The translations under genes and the position numbers were made by a program. A DNA stretch of 5,051 nt from Chloroflexota bacterium (GTDB lineage Bacteria; Chloroflexota; Anaerolineae; Anaerolineales; UBA4823), in contig JAEWYL010000163.1 in NCBI GenBank assembly GCA_023395675.1, positions 1 to 5,051 on the forward strand, written 5' to 3'. Numbering within the stretch: the stretch's first letter is position 1; the number at the start of each line of letters is the position of its first letter. Below are positions 1 to 4,958 of this stretch, one piece after another. A model generated the notes under the pieces. That model searched no databases. It was not told the DNA's origin and saw only the letters and a program-made list of their open reading frames with translations.

Positions 1-45
1 GGGGGGGGGCGGCCCCCCACCGGGGCCCCCCCCCCCCCCCCCGCC
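1..45. other. G/C homopolymer runs, probable contig-end artefact
   Basis: The window opens with a run of nine G, then C and G runs, including one unbroken stretch of 18 C. Nothing else in the window looks like this. Low-complexity G/C runs at a sequence end are typical of sequencing or assembly error, and no gene or signal can be read from them. A genuine homopolymer tract cannot be excluded from the sequence alone. Confidence 0.75.
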
Positions 46-97
46 CCTCCCTCGATATCCATTCTTGAGAAAGCCATCCCAGAATCATTGTATCATA

Positions 98-126
98 TTG
101 ACTTGCCTGCCCCACCATGCTATGAT
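98..126 (+). promoter_or_regulatory. Sigma70-type promoter with extended -10, leaderless start
   Basis: The -35 element TTGACT (98-103, 5 of 6 consensus) is separated by exactly 17 bp from the -10 element TATGAT (121-126, 5 of 6). The -10 is preceded by TGC (118-120), the extended -10 TGn motif. Usual spacing puts the transcription start at about 133-135, which is on or within two bases of the ATG at 135. No Shine-Dalgarno sequence precedes that ATG, so the mRNA is predicted to be leaderless. The motifs are seen directly; the start site is inferred. Confidence 0.72.
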
Positions 127-134
127 CCTCGCTG

Positions 135-929
135 ATGAGCCTGATCACCCTGATGACCGACTTTGGAATCAAAGACGGCAATGTGGGCGTCATGAAAGGT
201 GTGATCTGGAGCCTTGCCCCGGATGCCCGAATTGCCGATCTGAGCCACCATATCAGCCCGCAGAACGTGAGGGAGGCCGCCCTGATCCTGGCCCGCTCCG
301 CGCCGTATTTTCCTCCGGAGACCATTCACCTGGTGGTGGTGGACCCCGGCGTGGGGACCGAACGGCGGCCCCTGGCCGCCAGGATCGGAGCGCATTATTT
401 CGTCGGGCCTGACAACGGCCTCCTCACCCTGCTGCTGGAGCGAGAGGCGGATACGGAGTTTATCCATCTGGACCGGCCCGGATACTGGCTGCCGGATATC
501 AGCAGCGTGTTCCACGGCCGGGATATCTTCGCCCCCTGCGCCGCGCACCTGGCGCGCGGGGTGCCGCTGTCCGAGCTCGGCTCCCCCATCGCGGACCCCG
601 TGCGGCTGGATTTCCCCCGACCGCAGGATATTCCCGGCGGGCTGCGGGGCGAGATTATCCACATTGACCATTTCGGCAACCTCTCCACCAATATTCGCCG
701 GGAGCACCTGCAGGGCCGCATGGACCTGGCGGTGCGCTGCGGCGCGGTCGAAGTGCAGGGGCTGGTGCGCACCTTCGGCGAACGCCCCCCGGGCGAGCTG
801 GTCTCGCTCTACGGCAGCACCGGGAACCTGCTCCTCTGCGTGGTGAACGGCAGCGCCGCCCAGCGCCTGGGCGCCCGGCCCGGCGATGCGGTCGAAGTGA
901 AATTTCAGCGCCCGAATCCCGAAACCTAG
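135..929 (+). CDS. SAM hydrolase (SAM hydroxide adenosyltransferase, DUF62 family)
   Basis: This 264-residue cytoplasmic enzyme belongs to the family that uses water to split S-adenosyl-L-methionine into adenosine and L-methionine. The family is related to the fluorinase and chlorinase enzymes. Visible signatures are the N-terminal TDFG (8-11) with DGNVGVMKG (14-22), VDPGVGTERR (69-78), GPDNG (91-95), FHGRDIFAP (126-134) and, in the C-terminal domain, IDHFGNLSTN (177-186). The Asp-Arg-His triad described for the hydrolases maps to D70, R77 and H127, which favours hydrolase over halogenase. Length is normal. ATG 135 is chosen because an in-frame TGA lies at 123-125 and the protein then begins as family members do. 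It lacks a Shine-Dalgarno site and sits about 9 nt after a -10 box, which fits leaderless translation. The ECF ATPase gene follows after 9 nt, implying co-transcription. The physiological role of the family is poorly understood. Confidence 0.93.
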   Translation: MSLITLMTDFGIKDGNVGVMKGVIWSLAPDARIADLSHHISPQNVREAALILARSAPYFPPETIHLVVVDPGVGTERRPLAARIGAHYFVGPDNGLLTLLLEREADTEFIHLDRPGYWLPDISSVFHGRDIFAPCAAHLARGVPLSELGSPIADPVRLDFPRPQDIPGGLRGEIIHIDHFGNLSTNIRREHLQGRMDLAVRCGAVEVQGLVRTFGERPPGELVSLYGSTGNLLLCVVNGSAAQRLGARPGDAVEVKFQRPNPET

Positions 930-932
930 AGG
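928..932 (+). promoter_or_regulatory. Ribosome binding site supporting the GTG start of the ECF ATPase
   Basis: AGAGG lies 6 nt upstream of the GTG at 939 and overlaps the TAG stop codon (927-929) of the SAM hydrolase. It is a modest Shine-Dalgarno match. The overlap suggests that ribosomes ending the first gene may restart on the second, so the two proteins may be translationally coupled. Confidence 0.55.
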
Positions 933-938
933 CCTTCT

Positions 939-2564
939 GTGAGCATCGAACCGACACTGCGAATCGAAGCGCTGACTTTCCGCTACCGCGACCGGCAGGA
1001 GCCCTCGATTCAAGATATCTCGCTCGAGGTGGGGCGCGGCGAGCTGCTCCTGCTGGCAGGCGCCAGCGGCTCGGGCAAGACCACCCTGCTGCGCTGCATT
1101 AACGGCCTGATCCCCCGCTCGTACAAGGGTGAGGTGACCGGGCGGGTGCTGCTGAACGGGGTCGAGACCTCGGAACTATCCCTGGCGCGCATCTCTCAGA
1201 TGGCGGGCACCGTGCTGCAGGACCCGGAACGGCAGATCCTGGGCACGCGCGTGCTCGCCGAAGTGGCCTTCGGGCTGGAGAACCTGGGCCTGCCCCGCCC
1301 CGAAATTCTGGAACGCGTGGAAACGGCCCTGGAAACCCTGGGCATCGCCCACCTGAGCGAGCGGGAGACCTTCAACCTCTCCGGGGGAGAGAAACAGAAG
1401 GTGGCCCTGGCCGGCATCCTTGCCATGCGCCCCAGCCTGCTCTTGCTGGACGAGCCCCTGGCAAGCCTGGACCCTGCCAGCGCCCGGGAAACCCTGGCCC
1501 TGGTGCGCCGCCTGGCGGACGAAGGGCTGTCGGTGCTGATGGTGGAGCACCGGGTGGAAGATGTGCTCCATATCCAGCCGGACCGCGTCCTGTTCCTCGC
1601 CGGGGGGCGCACGCGTTACCTCGGGCCAATTGAGGGGTTAAGTAAGATAGTAGACTACCGTGAAATTAAAATGCCGGCCCAGGTGGTGATCGAAAGGGCC
1701 GCAGCTGCGCCGCCCCCGCCCCCGCTGGATTTTATCCCTTCGGGCAGGGAGGGGAATGGGGCCGGGAAGCCCCTGGTGCAGTTTAAAGAGGTCTCCTTTC
1801 ACTATCCGGACGGCCCGGACGTGCTGAGCGGGGTGAACCTGGCGATCAACCGGGGCGATATCATCGCCGTGCTCGGCCCGAACGGCGCCGGCAAGACCAC
1901 CCTGGTGAAGCATGCCATCGGGCTGATCAAGCCCAGCCGCGGCCAGGTGCTCGTTGCAGACAGAGATACGCGCAGCCAGAGCGTGGCGCAGATCGCCCAG
2001 ACCCTGGGCTACGTGTTCCAGAGCCCCAGCCATATGCTCTTCGCTCCCACGGTGCGTGAAGAGCTGGCCTTCGGGCCGACCAACCTGAGGCATACACCGG
2101 AAACGATTGAGAAGGAGGTGATGCAAGCTCTCGAAATCGTCAACCTGTCGGACCGGGAGAACGATCCGCCCCTGGCGCTCTCCTTCGGGCAGCAGAAGCG
2201 CGTCAGCATCGCCGCCATCCTGGCCATGCGCTCCAAGATCCTGATCATGGACGAACCCACCGCGGGGCAGGACTACCGCAACTACATGGAATTTATGGAC
2301 GCCATCCTGCAGCTCCCGGGGTTCGAGGCGATCCTGTTCATCACGCACGATATAGACCTGGCAGTGATCTACGCCAACCGGGTGTGGGTGGTCAACGGCG
2401 GGCAGGTGATCGCCGATGGGCCGCCGCACGAAGTGCTGCAGGACTTCGAACGGCTGCGCGCCAGCCGCCTGGTACCCACCTCGCTGCTCCAGGCCAACCT
2501 GGAGCGCTTCTCCCGCAGCGGGCGCTTTCTGCGAGCCGAGGCGCTGGCGCACCTGAGGGTTTGA
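939..2564 (+). CDS. ecfA: Energy-coupling factor (ECF) transporter ATPase, two fused ABC domains
   Basis: This 541-residue cytoplasmic protein carries both nucleotide-binding domains of an ECF importer in one chain and powers uptake by ATP hydrolysis. Domain 1 (about 5-235) has Walker A GASGSGKTT (41-49), Q-loop Q94, signature LSGGE (147-151), Walker B LLLLDEP (167-173) with E172, and switch H204. Domain 2 (about 278-510) has Walker A GPNGAGKTT (313-321), Q361, a variant signature LSFGQ (414-418), Walker B ending MDEP (437-440) with E439, and H470. Both sites therefore look catalytically complete. The Q-loop contexts LQDPERQIL and FQSPSHMLF are of the CbiO/EcfA type. A linker of about 40 residues with a run of six prolines (258-263) joins the domains. 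The start is GTG with a weak Shine-Dalgarno site, 9 nt after the SAM hydrolase. Such fusions are known in ECF systems. No S-domain or other extra domain is visible. Confidence 0.95.
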   Translation: MSIEPTLRIEALTFRYRDRQEPSIQDISLEVGRGELLLLAGASGSGKTTLLRCINGLIPRSYKGEVTGRVLLNGVETSELSLARISQMAGTVLQDPERQILGTRVLAEVAFGLENLGLPRPEILERVETALETLGIAHLSERETFNLSGGEKQKVALAGILAMRPSLLLLDEPLASLDPASARETLALVRRLADEGLSVLMVEHRVEDVLHIQPDRVLFLAGGRTRYLGPIEGLSKIVDYREIKMPAQVVIERAAAAPPPPPLDFIPSGREGNGAGKPLVQFKEVSFHYPDGPDVLSGVNLAINRGDIIAVLGPNGAGKTTLVKHAIGLIKPSRGQVLVADRDTRSQSVAQIAQTLGYVFQSPSHMLFAPTVREELAFGPTNLRHTPETIEKEVMQALEIVNLSDRENDPPLALSFGQQKRVSIAAILAMRSKILIMDEPTAGQDYRNYMEFMDAILQLPGFEAILFITHDIDLAVIYANRVWVVNGGQVIADGPPHEVLQDFERLRASRLVPTSLLQANLERFSRSGRFLRAEALAHLRV

Positions 2565-2643
2565 GACAGGTTCTGGTCGGCTGCCCCCGGCCGCCGGTAC
2601 AACATTTTCTTCTACCATTTTCCCTGCCTCTCGCGAAGCAAAG

Positions 2644-2677
2644 GGTGTGCCAGCCTCAGCCTCATCCCCGGCACACC
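2644..2677 (+). terminator. Hairpin in S-gene leader, possible weak terminator or attenuator
   Basis: GGTGTGCC (2644-2651) and GGCACACC (2670-2677) form a perfect 8-bp stem around an 18-nt loop. The stem is followed by GCC and then a T-rich but interrupted stretch (2681-2690). A U-tract this broken would make an inefficient terminator. Partial termination between the ATPase and S genes, an attenuator or an mRNA stability hairpin all fit. The pairing is seen; the function is inferred. Confidence 0.4.
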
Positions 2678-2745
2678 GCCTCTATCTTCTTCAGCGAGAA
2701 GGCCAACAGAAGCAATCAAAGTCATGCGTTTTCGTTCAGGCAATT

Positions 2746-2752
2746 AAGGAGG
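2746..2752 (+). promoter_or_regulatory. Strong Shine-Dalgarno site fixing the S-component start
   Basis: AAGGAGG, a near-perfect anti-16S complement, lies 5 nt before the ATG at 2758. It is the strongest ribosome binding site among the complete genes. It argues against the longer in-frame reading from GTG 2647, which would place coding sequence across the hairpin. Confidence 0.85.
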
Positions 2753-2757
2753 AGATT

Positions 2758-3693
2758 ATGAACACCATGACGAAAGTGGCCCTGGCGCTGGTCATTACCC
2801 TGGCCATTTTTCTGGGATTAATCTATGTCGGCGGGAACATGCTCGGTATCGAATCCCTGCAGACCGGTGAAAACCCGCTGCTGCGTTTTGCCTTTGTCAT
2901 TATCGGCTTGCTCATCGTGTTCGCCATCTACTGGTTCACACGGGAGAACCGCATCTGGGAGGTGGGGACGCGCGAGGTCGTTTATATGGCGATTGGCGCC
3001 GCGCTCTACGCAATATTTTCATACATTTTCAATGGGACGGTCTTCGTCGTGCCCTCGGTCAGCCAGGTCTCGCTCAGGCCCGCCATCGCCATCCCCATGT
3101 TCTTCGGCTACGCCTTCGGCCCGGTGGTGGGGTTCTTCACCGGGGCGGTGGGCAATATGTTCGGCGACGCCCTGACCGGCTTCGGCCTCTCCCCGCAGTG
3201 GTCGGTGGGCAACGGGCTGGTCGGGCTGATCTCGGGCCTGGTCTGGCTCTTCACCGACAAAAAGCGCAGTATGGATACCGTGCTGGGCGTGGGCGCCGTG
3301 CTGGCGGTCCTGGCGGTGGCGTTCTACCTCCTGAACCGGGATACGGCCAACCTGCTCTACTTCAACGAAGCCGAGGGCGCCTTCGGCGACCAGCCGATCA
3401 CCCTCTTCGCGGGCATCTCGGTGGTGGTGGGCTTCATCCTGGTGCTGGCGGTGCGCCTGCTTTTCGGGTCCAATGTGGATGTGGCCGCGGCGGTCACCTG
3501 GGGCATGCTCGGCAACCTGATCGGGATCGGCTTCGCCGCCATCTCCGATATCTGGATCAACGGCTACTCCCCCGCCGTGGCGATTGTGGGCGAGTTCCTG
3601 CCCTCCGCCGGCCCCAACCTGATCTTCGCCGCCGTGCTGGTCCCCATCCTGGTGGTCGCCTACCTGGCCGTCCGGCGGCAGGCGGGCCGTTAA
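2758..3693 (+). CDS. ECF transporter substrate-binding membrane subunit (S component), substrate unknown
   Basis: This 311-residue integral membrane protein is the likely substrate-capture subunit of the importer. Hydrophobic segments lie at about 5-28, 42-61, 73-92, 107-130, 148-165, 175-192, 216-236, 243-263 and 286-305. The S-component core is recognisable: TREVVYMAIGAALYAI (71-86), then LRPAIAIPMFFG (106-117), FGPVVGFFTGAVGNMFGDAL (120-139) and WSVGNGLVGLISGL (148-161). Near the C-terminus EFLPSAGPN (279-287) fits the same general style. S components are usually about 170-220 residues with six helices, so this protein has extra material: two N-terminal helices and a charged stretch around 193-213. 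Its place between fused EcfA and EcfT supports the role. The sequence does not reveal the ligand; vitamin, nucleoside or SAM-related compounds are only guesses from context. A strong ribosome binding site decides the start. Confidence 0.85.
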   Translation: MNTMTKVALALVITLAIFLGLIYVGGNMLGIESLQTGENPLLRFAFVIIGLLIVFAIYWFTRENRIWEVGTREVVYMAIGAALYAIFSYIFNGTVFVVPSVSQVSLRPAIAIPMFFGYAFGPVVGFFTGAVGNMFGDALTGFGLSPQWSVGNGLVGLISGLVWLFTDKKRSMDTVLGVGAVLAVLAVAFYLLNRDTANLLYFNEAEGAFGDQPITLFAGISVVVGFILVLAVRLLFGSNVDVAAAVTWGMLGNLIGIGFAAISDIWINGYSPAVAIVGEFLPSAGPNLIFAAVLVPILVVAYLAVRRQAGR

Positions 3694-3715
3694 GCTTTAC
3701 CGAAGACTCAACCAG

Positions 3716-3765
3716 TTTGCTGTGTGGGGCGGCCTGGCCCAGGCTCCACCGCTCCTCACAGCAAA
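3716..3765 (+). other. Long imperfect hairpin just after the S-component gene
   Basis: TTTGCTGTG (3716-3724) pairs perfectly with CACAGCAAA (3757-3765). After one T-T mismatch, GGGGCGG (3726-3732) pairs with CCGCTCC (3749-3755) with one G-U. That gives 16 pairs in total. The 16-nt loop (3733-3748) contains CCTGG-C-CCAGG, itself self-complementary. No T-tract follows, so it is not a standard terminator. An mRNA 3'-end stabiliser, a REP-like element or part of a structured leader for ecfT are all possible. Confidence 0.65.
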
Positions 3766-3768
3766 ACC

Positions 3769-3836
3769 TTTCGGACAGGTACAGATGTGAACCGCATCTG
3801 GAAACGTTCACAGGAACCCTGAGTATCTATCCGAAA
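3769..3836 (+). promoter_or_regulatory. Candidate nested RNA fold in the ecfT leader
   Basis: TTTCGGA (3769-3775) is complementary to TCCGAAA (3830-3836). Inside this, CAGG (3776-3779) can pair with CCTG (3818-3821), and TGTGAAC (3786-3792) with GTTCACA (3806-3812). A competing hairpin CAGATG/CATCTG (3782-3787 with 3795-3800) overlaps the last helix. Individually these short helices could arise by chance in a 220-nt gap. The nesting, and the overlap of 3830-3836 with the next palindrome, make it worth recording. It matches no riboswitch class that I can name. Confidence 0.3.
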
Positions 3837-3908
3837 AATGTACTGTTGTTGTGATGGGGGGCTGCGCCCCCCCATCACAACAACATAAAAAAATTTTTTT
3901 TAGGATAG
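3827..3908 (+). terminator. 82-nt palindrome with 18-bp core stem, terminator-like, overlapping the ecfT ribosome binding site
   Basis: The core 3844-3861 pairs perfectly with 3868-3885 (18 bp: a TGTTGTTGTGAT arm plus six G-C pairs) around a 6-nt loop. It is followed by A7 (3887-3893) then T8 (3894-3901). An outer helix adds CTATCC (3827-3832) with GGATAG (3903-3908), and A5 (3834-3838) with T5 (3897-3901). The U-run begins 8 nt after the core stem, which is poor for + strand termination. On the - strand the core is followed by a T5 run after 5 nt. GGATAG overlaps the only Shine-Dalgarno candidate (AGGA, 3902-3905) for ecfT, so folding would hide it. A palindromic mobile element is the other reading. 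Confidence 0.6.
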
Positions 3909-3915
3909 CTTCCGA

Positions 3916-4791
3916 ATGCTCGTCACCTGGCGCTACCGCGACCGCAATTCCATCCTGCAGCGTTTCGACCCCCGGGCCCTGCTGATCTTCTATGCCTGCT
4001 TCATCGCGTCCACGCTCTTTTTCTGGGACCTGCGCTTTCTGCTCTTCTTCCTGGTGGTTGCTGTGGGGGCGGTCATCGCTTCCCGGATTACCTGGCGTGA
4101 ATCGTACCGGGCCTGGCTGTTCATCGGGGCCTTTATTCTCTTCTTCTCGTTCCTGACCTTCCTCACCGGGCGCGGCGGGGGGGTCTCCCTGTACGCCGAG
4201 GAACACTCCCTGGCGCGCTGGGAGGCGCCTTTCACCCTCCTCGGCTGGCGCCCCACGCTGGACATCACCCTCGAGCGCATTTTTTACTCGCTCAGCCAGC
4301 TGGCGCGGGTCTTCAGCCTGGCGAGCATGACCATCCTGATCCCCTACGTGCTCAACCCGGCCCACTACGGGATCGCCTTTCGCCGGCTGGGCCTGCCCGA
4401 CAAGTTCGCCTATGCGATGGACCTGACCATGCGCTTCATCCCCACCTTCGGGCGCGATTTTCAGCTCACCCTGGATGCCCAGCGGGCGCGCGGCTACGAG
4501 ATCGAAAACCTGCGCGGCGGGCTGGTGCAGCAGGTGCGGAAAATGGCCCCGCTGATCGTCCCGGTGACCATCCACGCCATCATCGGCAGCGAGGATATCA
4601 TAGACGCCATGGACTTGCGCGCCTTCGGCGCCCAGCCGCGCACCTGGCTGCAGGAGCTGCACTACCGCCGGCGCGACCGCCTGCTGATCGCCGCCGGTGT
4701 GGCGATCCTGCTCGCTTCCATCATCCTGGCAACTTTGGGTCTAGGCTACTTCTGGGTGCCGCAGTCGCTGATTGAGGCGCTGGGGGGTTGA
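3916..4791 (+). CDS. ecfT: ECF transporter transmembrane coupling subunit EcfT (CbiQ family)
   Basis: This 291-residue membrane protein links the ATPase to the S component. The N-terminus has the family pattern of a short cytoplasmic stretch ending in LQRFDPRALL (14-23). Hydrophobic segments follow at about 21-36, 40-56, 66-84, 123-147 and 258-280. The large cytoplasmic coupling region (about 148-255) includes GIAFRRLGLPDKFAYAMDLT (152-171), RFIPTF (173-178), the first coupling motif ARG at 191-193 in AQRARGYE, and the second region AMDLRAFGA (231-239), where R235 occupies the conserved arginine position. Length is slightly above the usual ~260. ATG 3916 is the only plausible start because TAG lies in frame at 3901-3903. 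Its Shine-Dalgarno match (AGGA, 3902-3905) is weak, 10 nt away, and lies inside a potential hairpin. The 222-nt gap from the S gene is unusually large for ECF partners and suggests separate control. Confidence 0.93.
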   Translation: MLVTWRYRDRNSILQRFDPRALLIFYACFIASTLFFWDLRFLLFFLVVAVGAVIASRITWRESYRAWLFIGAFILFFSFLTFLTGRGGGVSLYAEEHSLARWEAPFTLLGWRPTLDITLERIFYSLSQLARVFSLASMTILIPYVLNPAHYGIAFRRLGLPDKFAYAMDLTMRFIPTFGRDFQLTLDAQRARGYEIENLRGGLVQQVRKMAPLIVPVTIHAIIGSEDIIDAMDLRAFGAQPRTWLQELHYRRRDRLLIAAGVAILLASIILATLGLGYFWVPQSLIEALGG

Positions 4792-4828
4792 AATCTCTAT
4801 CCTGGATGAGTTTCCGCGTGGGGCGGGT

Positions 4829-4881
4829 GGGCACGGCTGCGTGCTGGTTGGACGAGAACCATACCGCGCACCGCCGTGCCC
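4829..4881 (+). terminator. Long hairpin downstream of ecfT, probable transcript end without U-tract
   Basis: GGGCACGGC (4829-4837) pairs perfectly with GCCGTGCCC (4873-4881). Inside, TGCGTG (4838-4843) can pair with CGCGCA (4865-4870) with one G-U, leaving CC (4871-4872) bulged, and TGGTT (4845-4849) with AACCA (4857-4861). The result is a stable rod 38 nt after the ecfT stop. It is followed by CTAATG rather than a T-run, so intrinsic termination would be weak. The element boundary suggested by the adjacent direct repeat may explain a lost T-tract. Confidence 0.5.
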
Positions 4882-4912
4882 CTAATGAACTTTGACAATC
4901 AAAATCGGTGAT
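4880..4912 (+). repeat. 33-nt direct repeat, copy 1, possible insertion-sequence end
   Basis: This 33-nt segment beginning CCCTAATGAA matches 4926-4958 at 29 of 33 positions with no gaps. It contains TTGACA (4892-4897) and a short inverted repeat TTTGA-CAA-TCAAA (4891-4903). A TA dinucleotide at 4883-4884 fits the TA target site used by IS630/Tc1-type elements. The outer boundary of the element is inferred from this copy being farthest from the transposase-like ORF. Confidence 0.6.
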
Positions 4913-4925
4913 AAGCGAAGGGAAA

Positions 4926-4958
4926 CCCTAATGAATTTTGACAAATAAAATCGGTAAT
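4926..4958 (+). repeat. 33-nt direct repeat, copy 2
   Basis: This is the second copy, offset 46 bp from the first. Differences are a C/T at repeat position 11, two adjacent changes at 20-21 and G/A at 31. Closely spaced repeats upstream of a transposase can be paired transposase-binding sites, or can result from a second insertion or a duplicated element end. This copy also supplies the -35 element of the likely promoter for the downstream ORF. Confidence 0.6.

Larger units (their letters stand above)
2565..2757 (+). other. Intergenic leader before the S-component gene
   Basis: This 193-nt gap separates the ATPase stop from the S-component start. It is less GC-rich than the genes and pyrimidine-rich around 2601-2630. 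It holds one clear hairpin (2644-2677) and a strong ribosome binding site at its 3' end. I found no convincing -35/-10 pair and could not match known riboswitch core motifs (cobalamin, TPP, FMN or SAM) by eye. A structured leader or processing site is possible but unproven. Confidence 0.45.

Noticed and set aside
120..1013. A 297-codon open frame on the - strand opposite the SAM hydrolase
   Set aside because: It is a mirror of a confidently identified gene in GC-rich DNA. Its translation is low-complexity and rich in H, Q, R, G and A, with no recognisable motif, and it runs past both ends of the real gene.
1638..2618. A 326-codon open frame on the - strand opposite ATPase domain 2
   Set aside because: The + strand carries every ABC motif in order. 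The reverse translation has no family features and is a GC-content shadow.
2647..2757. A 37-codon upstream extension of the S component from GTG 2647
   Set aside because: The GTG lies inside a hairpin stem without a ribosome binding site, and the added residues are polar and unlike the family. AAGGAGG sits at ideal distance from ATG 2758.
3198..3854. A 218-codon + strand frame overlapping the S gene and the following gap
   Set aside because: It is Arg/Gly/Pro-rich, out of frame with a clear membrane protein, and has no ribosome binding site.
2565..3915. Known riboswitches (cobalamin, TPP, FMN, SAM or fluoride) in the two leaders
   Set aside because: I could not find the conserved core motifs of these classes by eye in either gap. 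An Rfam covariance search would settle it.
981..3944. An exact 14-bp match, CGCTACCGCGACCG, near the starts of both the ATPase and ecfT genes
   Set aside because: Both copies encode RYRDR in genes where such residues are expected at that place. With GC-rich codon bias, a chance match is a sufficient explanation.
3808..4662. A 284-codon open frame on the - strand opposite ecfT
   Set aside because: Its composition is typical of an antisense shadow and it runs through the 18-bp palindrome. The + strand EcfT reading has conserved motifs and membrane segments.
939..4791. Reading the locus as a cobalt or nickel importer (CbiMNQO)
   Set aside because: There is no CbiM/NikM with its N-terminal His metal site and no CbiN. 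The membrane partner is an S-type protein, so a non-metal ECF system fits better.
4880..4958. A CRISPR array
   Set aside because: There are only two repeat units, with four mismatches and a 13-bp interval. That is too short and too divergent for repeat-spacer architecture, and no cas gene is visible.
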